Shown: positions 1 through 8,685 of the stretch, one piece after another
Layout: each line of letters starts with the position of its first letter
Numbering within the stretch: the stretch's first letter is position 1
The notes under the pieces: model-generated
What the model saw: the letters and a program-made list of their open reading frames with translations, nothing else
Databases searched by the model: none
Told to the model about the DNA's origin: nothing
Position numbers and translations under genes: made by a program
NCBI RefSeq assembly: GCF_011045025.1
Contig: NZ_JAAKZX010000040.1
Location: 1-56,994 of the forward strand
Length of the DNA: 56,994 nucleotides
Source of the DNA: Streptomyces ureilyticus
Lineage (GTDB): Bacteria > Actinomycetota > Actinomycetes > Streptomycetales > Streptomycetaceae
Direction: 5' to 3'

Positions 1-75
1 GACCGATGCGAGCAGGTGCTCTTCTCCGACCCCGCCCGTTTCCCCGGCCAACTCGCTTGCCGTTCCACAAAGTAG
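1..75 (+). CDS. Possible C-terminal end of a gene cut by the window edge
   Basis: Frame 1 is open from the first base to a TAG stop at 73-75 and gives 24 residues ending FPGQLACRSTK. Third positions are mostly G or C, as expected of coding DNA here. The piece is too short to name, and it could be chance. It would converge with the minus-strand decarboxylase gene. Confidence 0.3.
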   Translation, partial: DRCEQVLFSDPARFPGQLACRSTK

Positions 76-140
76 CCGTGGACAACGGTCCGGTCACGGG
101 CCAGAAGATGTCCGTATCACTACGGCAGTCCGAAGTCCCG

Positions 141-200
141 GCGTCTCGGAGTGCGGCGTTTCGGAGCGCGGGGTCTCAGAGTCCGGCGTCTCAGAGTGCG
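141..200. repeat. Four tandem 15-bp repeats over the stop of the decarboxylase gene
   Basis: Units of 15 bp start at 141, 156, 171 and 186, each a variant of GCGTCTCGGAGTGCG. The stop codon of the minus-strand aminotransferase-fold gene (191-193) lies inside the last unit, so the array forms the end of that gene and its immediate 3' flank. No strong hairpin is apparent. It may reflect slippage, or a degenerate 3' extension of the reading frame. Confidence 0.75.
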
Positions 201-1519
201 GCGCAGGTCTCGGCGATCGCCTGGTCCAGAATCGTCAAGCCGAGCGACAGCTCCTCCTCGGTGGCGGTCAGCGGCGGTGCCATCCGCAGGACTCCTCCCA
301 TGCCGGGGAACTGGATGATGTTCATGTGCAGGCCGAGTTCGAGGCAGCGCCGCGTGACCCGCGCGCCCAGCTCGTTCGAGCTCCGCTTCGTCTCGCGGTC
401 GACGACGAGTTCGAGACCGGCCAGCAGACCCCGGCCGCGGATGTCGCCGACGATCGGGTGGCGACCGGCCATGTCCTCCAGACCCTGGCGGAGGAACGCG
501 CCGAGCGATCGCGCGCGCTCGTCGAGCTTGTCGTCGGTCAGCACGTCGAGGACGGTGTTGCCGACCGCGGCCACCAGCGGGTCGGCGACATGCGTGGTGA
601 AGAACAGGAACCCGCGCTCGTACGCCTCCTGCTCGATCTCGGCGCTGGTGACCACGGCCGCGAGGGGCAGTCCGGCACCGAGGGTCTTGGACAGGGTGAG
701 GATGTCGGGGACGATGCCGTCGCGCTCGAAGGCGTACCAGGTCCCGGTGCGGCAGAGGCCGGTCTGGGCCTCGTCGAGGATCAGCAGCATGCCGCGTTCC
801 CGGCATTTTTCCTGCAAGGCCGCGAAGTACCCGGGCGGCGGTTCGATGATGCCGCCCGAGCTGAGAATCGGTTCGACGAGGCACGCGGCCAGGCTGCCGG
901 TCGACTGGGCGTCGATCAGGTCGAAGGAGAAGTCCAGCTGGCGGCGCCAGTCCAGTGCGCCGTCGGCCGTGGTGAAGTCGGGCCGGTACGCGTTCGGCAC
1001 CGGGATGGCGAAGTTGCCGGGCGCGGCCGGGCCGTAACCCTTGCGTCCCGTGCTGTACGTGGCGGACGCGGCGGCCTGCGTCATGCCGTGCCAGGACCGC
1101 GCGAACGAGACGATCTCGTGCCGGCCGGTGACGAGCTTGGCCATCCGGATGGCGGCCTCGTTCGACTCGGCGCCGGTCGTCAGCAGCAGCGCCTTCTCCA
1201 GCGGCGCGGGCAATGTGCCGGCCAGCCGCCGGGCGAGGTCGACCACCGGGCGGCTGAGCATGCCGCTGAAGAGGTGGTCGAGGCTCGCGACCTGCCGCTG
1301 GACGGTCGCGACGATCTCCGGGTGCGAGTGGCCGAGGATCGCGCTCATCTGGCCGGAGGTGAAGTCGAGGATCTTCCGGCCGTCCGCCGTGAACAGGAAA
1401 CTCCCGGCGGCACCCTCGATGATCTCGCGAGTGAACTCACCTCCGTACCGGACGAGGTGCCTCTCGGCATCGGCCCAGAAGGCTTCGGCGGACGGCGGGG
1501 CGGGGTTCGAGGCAGTCAT
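191..1519 (-). CDS. dgdA: 2,2-dialkylglycine decarboxylase-like PLP enzyme (class III aminotransferase fold)
   Basis: 442 residues, the usual length for class III PLP enzymes. It resembles dialkylglycine decarboxylase, which decarboxylates 2,2-dialkylglycines such as 2-aminoisobutyrate and then transaminates pyruvate. The known active-site residues are all found at a constant offset: Gln57, Ser85, Trp143 with His144, Asp249 (PLP nitrogen), Lys278 (Schiff base, in LSKTLGAGLPL) and Arg412 (carboxylate), matching Q52, S80, W138, D243, K272 and R406 of the Burkholderia enzyme. The ATG at 1519 is followed by MTASNPAPPS. It is on the same strand as the upstream glycosidase gene but 177 bp away with its own repeat-containing leader, so it is probably separately controlled. 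A related omega-aminotransferase activity cannot be excluded. Confidence 0.85.
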   Translation of the reverse strand: MTASNPAPPSAEAFWADAERHLVRYGGEFTREIIEGAAGSFLFTADGRKILDFTSGQMSAILGHSHPEIVATVQRQVASLDHLFSGMLSRPVVDLARRLAGTLPAPLEKALLLTTGAESNEAAIRMAKLVTGRHEIVSFARSWHGMTQAAASATYSTGRKGYGPAAPGNFAIPVPNAYRPDFTTADGALDWRRQLDFSFDLIDAQSTGSLAACLVEPILSSGGIIEPPPGYFAALQEKCRERGMLLILDEAQTGLCRTGTWYAFERDGIVPDILTLSKTLGAGLPLAAVVTSAEIEQEAYERGFLFFTTHVADPLVAAVGNTVLDVLTDDKLDERARSLGAFLRQGLEDMAGRHPIVGDIRGRGLLAGLELVVDRETKRSSNELGARVTRRCLELGLHMNIIQFPGMGGVLRMAPPLTATEEELSLGLTILDQAIAETCAAL

Positions 1520-1565
1520 GTCCGCGACGGTAAGCGGCCGTTGAGCGACACGTCGAGGCCCGCTC

Positions 1566-1607
1566 GTCGATCACGCTGTTGCCAGGCCTGTCGATTGCGC
1601 TGTTGCC
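1566..1607. promoter_or_regulatory. Direct repeat upstream of the decarboxylase gene
   Basis: Two 18-bp copies of GTCGATYRCGCTGTTGCC lie at 1566-1583 and 1590-1607, spaced 24 bp apart and differing at two positions. They sit 47-88 bp upstream of the dgdA start. A direct repeat spaced by about two helical turns in front of a catabolic gene suggests a regulator binding site; which regulator is unknown. Confidence 0.4.
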
Positions 1608-1696
1608 CGGCGTGGCGGTCGACCGCCGTTGTCGCGTCGCCACCAGGGAACTCGGGTCCCGTGACGCGCACGACAACGGCGGCGATCCGCTGCGGC

Positions 1697-4453
1697 TCAG
1701 CCCCTCGTGCGGCGGTCCTCACCGGGAACGACGTTGAACGCGTCGAGAACGATCTTTCCGGACTTGAGGACGAACTTCACCGTGTGCTTGCCGTCAGGCA
1801 GGCCGCGCAGCGTGTACGTCGCGAGGCGCTTGTCGACGGCGGCGGTCTTCGCGTCCACCGCGACGGGCTTGCCGTCGACGTAGACATCGAGAACGGCGCT
1901 GCCGTCGTTGCCGCCGATGACGTCGATCCCCGTACCGGTGAACGGGACGGTGAAGGACGCGCCGGCGGCCGTGCTCGTCGACGTCGACCGGTACCAGTCC
2001 ATCGCGTCGCCGAGTGAGGCCTTCCGGCTCCAGGCACCGTCGTAAGTGACCGAACTATCCATGTTGTCGAGCTGGGTGCCGGTGTAGGGCGTGTACCCGT
2101 CGATCTTCTCGACCTTCAGGTTGTCGAAGCCCGTCTTGTAGAAGTCGCTGCCGAGCTTGACGCGGCCCTGGGTCTGCGGAGTCGGATCCTCGTACGTGGC
2201 GACCGCTTTCCCGTCGATGAACGCCGTGACCGTCGCGCCCTTCGCCTCGATGGCGAGGCGGTAGCCGTCGGACGCGGCGACCGTTCCCGTCTTGATCGCG
2301 GTGCCGTACTCGTAGAACGTCCAGGTGCCGTCCGGGCGGATACGCACGTTGTAGGCGGCGTCGCTGATCGCCATGCCCTTCTGCTGGCGGACGCCCAGGG
2401 AGGCGAGCCCGCCGGCCGGGTCCGGGAAGGAGACGTCGACCGTGGCCTTGTAGCTCTCCCAGCGGAAGTCGCCGACCGTGGTGTTCGGCGTGTGCCGGTT
2501 CCAGGCGTGGGTGTCCTTCATGGACTGGTCCATGTACTGGTACAGCACGTTGTCGCCGCGCGCGTCCTTCCCGACCTCCCAGGCGCCGGTCTGGTCGACC
2601 ATGTAGCGCGGCTGGTTGCCACGGGACGTCAGGTAGGGCTGGGACACCTTGTGCGTGCCGTCGGCGGTGCCGACCCGGACCCTGCCCTCCTCCTCGTAGC
2701 CGAAGTCGTCGGCGTACAGGACGTCGTCGCGGGTGTTGCGCTTCTTGCCGGTGGCGTCGGTGTCGAGCACCGTGCGGTCCCCGGACTTGGGCAGACGTTG
2801 CTTCGTCGCCTTGTCGCGGCTCTTGTCCAGCGTCGTGAGGGTCACGATCGACCGCGGCTTGACGGTGTAGGTGTAGTAGCCGTCGCCGCCGGGCCGGATC
2901 TGGTCGGCGAGGTGCTTGAAGTTCGCGTCGTAGGCCTGTCCCGCGTCCGCCGCGCGGGTTTCCCAGACCTCCATGGTCGGGTCCGAGCCGAGCCGCATGT
3001 TCTCGGCCTTGATGCGGTAAGTCTTGGGCTGGTCACTGTCGTTGACCACGACCGTCGAGAAGTCCTTCTTACGGGGATCAGCGAGCGTCATATAACTCGG
3101 CGCCCCGTTCGACCCGTCGACGTTCTCGGTGCCGCTCACCCCGCTGTAACTGGCCTCCGGAACGGTGCGCCAAATACCCGCCGTGTTGGTGTCGTTCTCC
3201 CAGCCGGTCTTGGCGAACTGGGTGAAGTGCTGCATCACATAGAGGGCCGCGTCGTAATGGAGATAGCCCGACCATGGATCGCGGGCGCTGACGAGTTCCT
3301 TGTGGCTGTACTGGGCGCCTTCGTAGAAGGAACCGATCGCCGGCTGGAAGATGTAATGCGTCCGCTTCGAGTTCGCGTAGCTCTTGACGGAACGGTTCGC
3401 GAGGTCGAGGGCGCTTTGGACGCCGCCGATTCCGGTGCTCGCGCCATTGGGGCCGTCGGTGTTGTTGACGCGGTAATCGGTGTGGCCGAAGGAGCCGACG
3501 CCCTCGCTGTACCAGACCTCTTTGTCCTGGCCGTACGTGTTGTCACCGGTCGCCAGCTTCGTGTACGGCCGGTACGTGGCGCTGTCGGGGGCGCCGTCCA
3601 GCCGGTCGTCGGTGGTGTAGTGGTAGCCCACCGCGTCGACCATGCCGAAGAGTTCGGCGTCCGTGAGCAGGGCGGGGCCGATGTTCTTCGTGGTGTTCTC
3701 GTCCGATGCGGTGATCTTGATGTCGTGGTACGCCTTCGCGGCCGCCTTCTGCTGCCGGGGCGTCAGTCCGTACCGTGCGTCGGCGAAGTCCGTGTCCTTC
3801 ACCAGCGCGTTCTTGTACCACTTGATGAAGGAGATGTCGGGGGTGCGCGTCTCGTTCTTGTCCGGATTGACGTAGTCGACCATGTACCCGTACTTCTCGT
3901 ACGCGTCGAGGATCGTCTCCTTGTACCACTTGTACATCTCGTCGGTGCCGGTGCCCTTGTCCCATTCGTTCTGGACCCACTCGGGCATTTCCCAGCGGAG
4001 AATCGAGACCTTCAGATTTCGGTTGACCGTCTTGGCGTCGGCGGCCAATTGAAAGCCGGGGGAGCGGGACGAATCGGCGAGTTCGTCCGCTGTGCGCATC
4101 GTCGCCGGATCGGAACCGGTCGACGTGTTCGTGTCCGTCCCCATCTCGATCTTGACGTGGTTGATCAGCGGGTTCTTCCCGCCGAACAGCACCTTGACGA
4201 GCTGCCAGTACCGGTCGGGCTGCTCCGCCTTGTAATCCATCAGCAGATTGGTCGTGCTGTTGCAGCTGAGCAGGCCAAGTCCCTTGTACGTCAAGCCGTT
4301 CACGTTGTCGAGGCGCACGTCGTCCCCGTTGACCATGACCTCGACGGGATCCTCCGCGGTGTACGCGGCGGGGGCATTGACCACTCCCGCCGCCAGCGCC
4401 ATGGCGGCTGCCGCGGCGACCGACCCCCACCCGAATCTCCTCTGCGTGCCCAT
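1697..4453 (-). CDS. Secreted GH59 (galactocerebrosidase-like) glycoside hydrolase with C-terminal carbohydrate-binding domains
   Basis: 918 residues. The ATG at 4453 is chosen because AAGGAG lies 10 nt upstream; a GTG at 4531 would add an Arg-rich tail before the signal peptide. The N-terminus has a charged start and an Ala-rich hydrophobic stretch (about 10-33), so it is exported. The barrel resembles galactocerebrosidase, a retaining beta-galactosidase. The likely acid/base is Glu201 in NPDKNET (equivalent of NE in GIWNE), and the likely nucleophile is Glu317 in VWYSEGVGS. A beta-rich central part and a lectin-like domain (about 590-770) follow, then a last beta-sandwich (about 775-918) with an N-terminal TYDGAWSR motif. 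Bacterial GH59 relatives act on galactans or glycolipids; the substrate here is not known. The promoter carries a LacI-type operator, so sugar induction is likely. Confidence 0.8.
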   Translation of the reverse strand: MGTQRRFGWGSVAAAAAMALAAGVVNAPAAYTAEDPVEVMVNGDDVRLDNVNGLTYKGLGLLSCNSTTNLLMDYKAEQPDRYWQLVKVLFGGKNPLINHVKIEMGTDTNTSTGSDPATMRTADELADSSRSPGFQLAADAKTVNRNLKVSILRWEMPEWVQNEWDKGTGTDEMYKWYKETILDAYEKYGYMVDYVNPDKNETRTPDISFIKWYKNALVKDTDFADARYGLTPRQQKAAAKAYHDIKITASDENTTKNIGPALLTDAELFGMVDAVGYHYTTDDRLDGAPDSATYRPYTKLATGDNTYGQDKEVWYSEGVGSFGHTDYRVNNTDGPNGASTGIGGVQSALDLANRSVKSYANSKRTHYIFQPAIGSFYEGAQYSHKELVSARDPWSGYLHYDAALYVMQHFTQFAKTGWENDTNTAGIWRTVPEASYSGVSGTENVDGSNGAPSYMTLADPRKKDFSTVVVNDSDQPKTYRIKAENMRLGSDPTMEVWETRAADAGQAYDANFKHLADQIRPGGDGYYTYTVKPRSIVTLTTLDKSRDKATKQRLPKSGDRTVLDTDATGKKRNTRDDVLYADDFGYEEEGRVRVGTADGTHKVSQPYLTSRGNQPRYMVDQTGAWEVGKDARGDNVLYQYMDQSMKDTHAWNRHTPNTTVGDFRWESYKATVDVSFPDPAGGLASLGVRQQKGMAISDAAYNVRIRPDGTWTFYEYGTAIKTGTVAASDGYRLAIEAKGATVTAFIDGKAVATYEDPTPQTQGRVKLGSDFYKTGFDNLKVEKIDGYTPYTGTQLDNMDSSVTYDGAWSRKASLGDAMDWYRSTSTSTAAGASFTVPFTGTGIDVIGGNDGSAVLDVYVDGKPVAVDAKTAAVDKRLATYTLRGLPDGKHTVKFVLKSGKIVLDAFNVVPGEDRRTRG

Positions 4454-4591
4454 CCGGCCTCGACTCCTTCTCCTCGTCGTACGTCTCGTACGTCGCGCAC
4501 AAAAGACCTGGGCCCACGGGGCACCGGACACGCGTCAGTCGGAAATCGCTCCGAGTTCGACATTTCGAACCTTGTTCGCCTTGCCGCAGGA

Positions 4592-4621
4592 ACGGTAGGA
4601 GGAAAGCGCTTTCACAGTCAA
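4592..4621 (-). promoter_or_regulatory. Promoter of the GH59 gene with a LacI-type operator in the spacer
   Basis: On the minus strand a -35 TTGACT (4616-4621) and a -10 TACCGT (4592-4597) are separated by 18 bp. The spacer holds a perfect 12-bp palindrome GAAAGCGCTTTC (4602-4613), typical of LacI/GalR-family operators with a central CG step. A repressor bound here would block RNA polymerase directly. No LacI gene is in the window. Confidence 0.7.
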
Positions 4622-4676
4622 TCCCCGTGCTGAGACTGCTTCTTGGGCTTCCTGTGTCAGGTGAGGGGAGCGGGGC

Positions 4677-5603
4677 CTATGCGGGCGAGGGCCGGCCCAA
4701 GTGGGATGTCAGTACGCGATCGAGCGCCGCCCGGCCCGCGGGTCCCCATGTCGGCTTGCCGCCAGGCAGGCCCCGATCTCCGGCCTGGCCCATGAGGATG
4801 AGGAAAAGGCTCTTCATGGCAGCCAGCCCTCGGGCGCGCCGGACCGTCGCCTCGTCCGCATGTGCGTACGCCTCGAAGAACCGTGAGGCCGCGCCCGCGG
4901 GAAGGAGCAGCCATGCGGCCGCGAGGTCCCACGCCGGATCACCGGCGAAGAGGTCACCGAAATCGACCACGCCCGAGAGCGTCCCGTCCGAGACCACGAC
5001 ATTCGCGGGATGGAGATCACCGTGCAGCCATACCGGCGGGCCCTCCCACTCGGGCGCCGCGACGGCGTCGTCCCAGACGTCCCGGACGGCCCGGACGTCG
5101 GCGCCAAGGCCGCCGGGGGCAATGCCTTGCAGGAACTCCTCGAAGCCGCCCGTGCACTCCTTGGGGTGAGCGCCGCGGTCCGAACTGGCCGGCGCCTCGG
5201 CGGGCGCCTCCACATGGAGCGCCCTGAGGAAGCCCGCCAGAGTGTCGGCCGCGTGCTCGCCGCGGCTGATCGAGGCGTAGTCGAGTGGCTCGCCGGGAAC
5301 CCACGTCATCACGGTCCAGTGCTTGGGGAAGCGCTCGGACGGTTCGCCGAACCGCACCGGGGTCGGCACCGGGAGCGGCAGGCGCGGGGCCAGCACGGGC
5401 AGCCACCGCCGCTCCTTGAGCTGGAGCTCCGGGGTGGGGTCCATGCGCTGCATGCGTACGGCCAACTCGTCCCCGAGGCGCCACATTTGGTTGCCCCAGC
5501 CGCCCGCCACCTCGCGGATGGCCAGCCCCGCGAGGTCTGGATGCTGCTCCTGCAGCAGGTCGCGGACCAGCTCTGCGGTGATCTCGATCTCGGAGTCGGT
5601 CAT
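4677..5603 (-). CDS. Aminoglycoside phosphotransferase (APH)-family kinase
   Basis: 308 residues from the ATG at 5603 (MTDSEIEITAEL); an upstream in-frame start at 5678 would place the 5' end inside a strong hairpin and is not preferred. The protein-kinase-like APH fold is shown by the glycine loop region (VAGGWGNQMWRLG), the catalytic HGDLHPANVVV motif (Brenner motif with Asp and Asn) and the metal-binding DFGD. This family phosphorylates small molecules such as aminoglycosides, homoserine, choline or macrolides; the substrate cannot be told from sequence. It probably stands alone, since a strong hairpin separates it from the next gene upstream. Confidence 0.8.
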   Translation of the reverse strand: MTDSEIEITAELVRDLLQEQHPDLAGLAIREVAGGWGNQMWRLGDELAVRMQRMDPTPELQLKERRWLPVLAPRLPLPVPTPVRFGEPSERFPKHWTVMTWVPGEPLDYASISRGEHAADTLAGFLRALHVEAPAEAPASSDRGAHPKECTGGFEEFLQGIAPGGLGADVRAVRDVWDDAVAAPEWEGPPVWLHGDLHPANVVVSDGTLSGVVDFGDLFAGDPAWDLAAAWLLLPAGAASRFFEAYAHADEATVRRARGLAAMKSLFLILMGQAGDRGLPGGKPTWGPAGRAALDRVLTSHLGRPSPA

Positions 5604-5666
5604 GCGAAGCCACGGTACGTGAGGCAGGCGGAGCGAACGCTCACTCTCCGGAATCGGGTGCGCATG

Positions 5667-5701
5667 ACGACGCCCCACCCTGGCTGTGAGTGGGGCGTCG
5701 T
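5667..5701 (-). terminator. Hairpin terminator downstream of the NmrA-like gene
   Basis: A perfect 12-bp stem (5667-5678 with 5690-5701, arm ACGACGCCCCAC) and an 11-nt loop lie about 110 bp past the stop of the NmrA-like gene and before the APH gene. There is no U tract, which is common for Streptomyces terminators. Confidence 0.7.
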
Positions 5702-5813
5702 GTCCGTTGCGCTGTCGGACGTCGGGCGGCCCCGGCCCCCGGGCGCGGGCGCGGACGTGGTCGTCACCGGTGTTGCGGTTCCTTCCGCGTCCGTCCCACG
5801 CACTACGCCGGGG

Positions 5814-6671
5814 CTATGCCGTGGCGGCGGGGGCGGTTGCCGTGAAGGTGTCCGCGTGCTGCGCCGCCCACTGGGCGAAAGTGCGGGCCGGGTGGCCGGT
5901 GACCTTCTCGACGGTGTCGACGACCGTACGGCCCACCTCCGGGGTGTTCCCGTACGCCTCGAGCAGGAAGCCGATCACCTCTTCCGGGTGGCCCGCCGCC
6001 CGCCACCGCGCGACGGCCTCGTCCTCGGTCAGCTCGACCAGAGCGATCTCCCGGCCGCAGGCGGCGGCGATCGTCGCCACCTTGTCGCCGACGGTCAGCA
6101 GTTCGGGGCCGGTGATCACGTACTCCTGGCCGCCGTGGCCCTCCTCGGTGAGCGCGACCGCGGCGACGGCGCCGATGTCGCCCTCGTGGACCATGGCGCT
6201 GAGCCGGGAGACGAACGGCTCGCGGACTTCGCCCGAGGCCACGATCTGGTCCGCCCACTCCAGGGCGTTGGCCATGAACTCGACCGGCATGAGCACGGTC
6301 CAGTCGACACCGTCGTCGGCCCGCACGGCGTCCTCCAGCAGGGACGGCCCGCCGCCGTGCAGCACGGTGATCCGGCGTACGCCGGCCGCGCGGGCCAGCT
6401 CGAGGATCCGCAGGCCGCTCTCCAGTGGAGCGAAGTAGGGCCCGCCGAAGGTGATCAGATGGAGACCGGTGACGCCCTCCAGGGCCGGGATCAGGCTGTC
6501 GGGTGCGGTCAGGTCGCCCTGGACGACCTCGACGCCGGCCGGGAGGTTGGCCGTCGCCGGATCCCGGGTGAGGGCGCGGACCGCGTGGCCGCGGGCGAGC
6601 AGTTCGGCGACGACCTGACGGCCGACGGTTCCGGTGGCGCCGGTGACAAGAATCTTCTGCGTTTGCGTCAT
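5814..6671 (-). CDS. NmrA/SDR-like NAD(P)-binding protein
   Basis: 285 residues. The N-terminus has the Rossmann dinucleotide motif GATGTVG (residues 11-17) followed by a basic RALTRDP segment that fits NADP binding. The rest follows the NmrA-like atypical short-chain dehydrogenase pattern, with no canonical Tyr-x3-Lys catalytic pair seen; members often act as redox sensors or quinone/NADPH oxidoreductases. It lies 122 bp downstream of the PucR regulator gene on the same strand, so it may be read from that transcript or its own promoter. A terminator hairpin follows it. Confidence 0.8.
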   Translation of the reverse strand: MTQTQKILVTGATGTVGRQVVAELLARGHAVRALTRDPATANLPAGVEVVQGDLTAPDSLIPALEGVTGLHLITFGGPYFAPLESGLRILELARAAGVRRITVLHGGGPSLLEDAVRADDGVDWTVLMPVEFMANALEWADQIVASGEVREPFVSRLSAMVHEGDIGAVAAVALTEEGHGGQEYVITGPELLTVGDKVATIAAACGREIALVELTEDEAVARWRAAGHPEEVIGFLLEAYGNTPEVGRTVVDTVEKVTGHPARTFAQWAAQHADTFTATAPAATA

Positions 6672-6793
6672 GGCACGACCGTAGGCGTCATATAGGTCAG
6701 GTCCTGTCCGCGATGCTTGGCCCAGGAGTGACGGCGGACGCCGGTATCCCTACCTACGCCTTCGTCGGCCCGCTGGCCGGTCGCGGGTAGGAG

Positions 6794-7975
6794 TCAGGAC
6801 CCCTCGGGCCAGCCGAGCAGCTGTGCCCCGAGGACTGCGACCTGCAGTGTGAAGCTCTGTTGCGGGTCGTGCACCGAGTACCCGGTCAGTTTCTCGACCC
6901 GGTCGAGGCGGTACGTCACGGTCCGTACCCCGACGTGCAGTTCACGCGCCGCTGCGGTCGCCACCCTGTCCGCCGCGTAGTACGTCGCCAGCGTGTGCAG
7001 CAGGGTGCCAGGGCCGGTGCGTGCCTTTCTGATCGGCTCCAGGACCTCCTCGACGAGGTCGGCGAGCGCGCTCCTGTCCCGGATCAGTACCTGGTAGACG
7101 AGCAGGTCGGACGCTCGGTGCACGTGGCCGGGCAGTTGCAGGCGCTGGCCGATCTGCAGGGCCTGCCGGGCCTGCTCGAAGGACCGGACCGCACCGCCGG
7201 GCCCACGTTGCGGGCGTCCGACGCCGACGCGCCAGGCGCCGTCGGGCCCCAGGTTCTCCATGACGCGCGTGACGAACTCCTCTACGGTGCGGCGCACGTC
7301 GGGCACGATGCACACCAGCAGACTGTCCCTCGTCGTCACGAGTACGTCTCTGCTCGCGGGGTCGAGGCCGACGAGGGACTCGACCTGGCGGGTCATCGGG
7401 CCGCCGTCGACGAACGGCTGCGGGCCCGCCGCCACGATCACCACATAGCTGCCGGCGAGCCGCAGGCCGTACCGTTCGGCGCGTCCCACCAGGGTCTCGA
7501 CATTGCGCCCGTCGAGGAGGTCGTCGACGAACTCACGCCGGAACGACTCCTCCTGGCGCAGTGACCAGCGCTGGGCCTCTTCGTACCCTTCAGCCACCGT
7601 CGTGATCGCCGCGTCGGCGGCGCGGAAGACCGCCTCGCCGATCCGGCGCAGTGCGTCCGCGCCTGAGGCCTCCCGCACACCGGGCAAGGAGGGCCAGGCG
7701 AGCCACGTCGCGCTCAGGTAGAGGTCGACGACTCCGCGGATGGGCACGTTCTGCTCGGCCGCGCGGGCGCCGATGTCGCGCCGACGGCGGAGCTCGTCCG
7801 GGCGGAGCCGTCCTCCCGTGCTGACCTTGGCCAGCATGGGCAGGTACCCCTCCAGGAGATCCGCCGGTACGCCGCGCGCCTCATCGCTCGCCCGTCCGGC
7901 GAGGGCTGCCACGGCGAGGTCTGCCGCACTGGGCGGCTCTGCACCGGCGGGGACCGATGACGTTCCCCTCGTCAT
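6794..7975 (-). CDS. PucR/CdaR-family transcriptional regulator
   Basis: 393 residues from the ATG at 7975 (MTRGTSSVPAG); a GTG at 8008 is an alternative because neither start has a strong ribosome site. The C-terminal 60 residues have the PucR helix-turn-helix: TLATYYAADRVATAAA then ELHVGVRTVTYRLDRVEKLTG. The middle is a GGDEF-like CdaR domain, and the N-terminus a helical sensor region. Family members control purine or polyketide metabolism, or sugar-acid genes, through unknown ligands. It is divergent from the CBS/antiporter operon across 245 bp, so it is a candidate regulator of that operon or of the NmrA-like gene behind it. Confidence 0.85.
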   Translation of the reverse strand: MTRGTSSVPAGAEPPSAADLAVAALAGRASDEARGVPADLLEGYLPMLAKVSTGGRLRPDELRRRRDIGARAAEQNVPIRGVVDLYLSATWLAWPSLPGVREASGADALRRIGEAVFRAADAAITTVAEGYEEAQRWSLRQEESFRREFVDDLLDGRNVETLVGRAERYGLRLAGSYVVIVAAGPQPFVDGGPMTRQVESLVGLDPASRDVLVTTRDSLLVCIVPDVRRTVEEFVTRVMENLGPDGAWRVGVGRPQRGPGGAVRSFEQARQALQIGQRLQLPGHVHRASDLLVYQVLIRDRSALADLVEEVLEPIRKARTGPGTLLHTLATYYAADRVATAAARELHVGVRTVTYRLDRVEKLTGYSVHDPQQSFTLQVAVLGAQLLGWPEGS

Positions 7976-8142
7976 GGTTGGCTCGATTCGTTTCTCATGC
8001 TGTGGCACACCGGCCAGCTTGCTATGTCGCGCGCCCGACCACTACCGGCTGTCCGGCAGGAGAGCGCTGCCTGCGGCGTGGCAAAGCCCTTCTTGCCGGT
8101 CGTCGGCAAAGAATGTGGGCCACTGATTGACCACGTCGGACG

Positions 8143-8171
8143 TTGGCCATGTTCACGACGTCCCAGATAAT
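8143..8171 (+). promoter_or_regulatory. Predicted promoter of the CBS/Mrp antiporter operon
   Basis: A -35 TTGGCC (8143-8148) and a -10 GATAAT (8166-8171) are separated by exactly 17 bp. The site is 50 bp upstream of the CBS gene start and faces the operon. Confidence 0.55.
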
Positions 8172-8220
8172 CGTGGTAATCGAGGTGCCCGCGCCGATGT
8201 TTCGATGACGGGAGACACGC

Positions 8221-8685
8221 ATGCATGCCGCCGATGTCATCGAGACCTTGCCGACCGCGCTCCCGGACGACGACATCCTGTCCGCCGTACAGATGGTCTC
8301 CCGACACGGTCTGCCCGGCCTCGTCGTCGCTGACGAACAGGGCGAACTGATCGGCTGTATGTCGTCGGTCGACCTGCTCCGGGCAGCGCTTCCCCACTAT
8401 TTACTGGACGATCCCGGCCTCACCCACGTCATCGACGAGGGCCATGCCGACCGGATAGCCGCAACGATGGTCGGCACCCGCGTCCGCGACGTCCTCACCT
8501 GGGTTGCGCTGCGCATTCCGAGGGTCGGGCCGCGAGCGACGGCCGTGGAGATCGCCGAGTTGATGGTACGGCGACAGTGCCCCTTCGCCCTGGTCGAACG
8601 GGAAGGAGGCGGGATCCTCGGGATCGTCACCGCCAACCGCCTGCTCGGCCTGCTCGCCACCGCGGCCGAGGGCACGCCCCGATGA
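8221..8685 (+). CDS. Two-CBS-domain protein heading the antiporter operon
   Basis: 154 residues with two CBS motifs, roughly 1-60 (GLPGLVVADEQGELIGCMSS) and 90-150 (CPFALVEREGGGILGIVTANR). CBS pairs bind adenine nucleotides or sense ionic strength and often control transporters. The ATG at 8221 has GGGAGA upstream. It is the first gene of a run in which each gene overlaps or touches the next, leading into the Mrp-like antiporter, so it may sense energy or ionic state for that complex. No catalytic domain is attached. Confidence 0.8.
   Translation: MHAADVIETLPTALPDDDILSAVQMVSRHGLPGLVVADEQGELIGCMSSVDLLRAALPHYLLDDPGLTHVIDEGHADRIAATMVGTRVRDVLTWVALRIPRVGPRATAVEIAELMVRRQCPFALVEREGGGILGIVTANRLLGLLATAAEGTPR

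Noticed and set aside
141..200. CRISPR-like array
   Set aside because: The units are adjacent with no spacers and only 15 bp long.
326..4633. Plus-strand ORFs of 563 and 713 codons over dgdA and the GH59 gene
   Set aside because: No recognisable domains; the minus-strand frames carry full active-site motifs.
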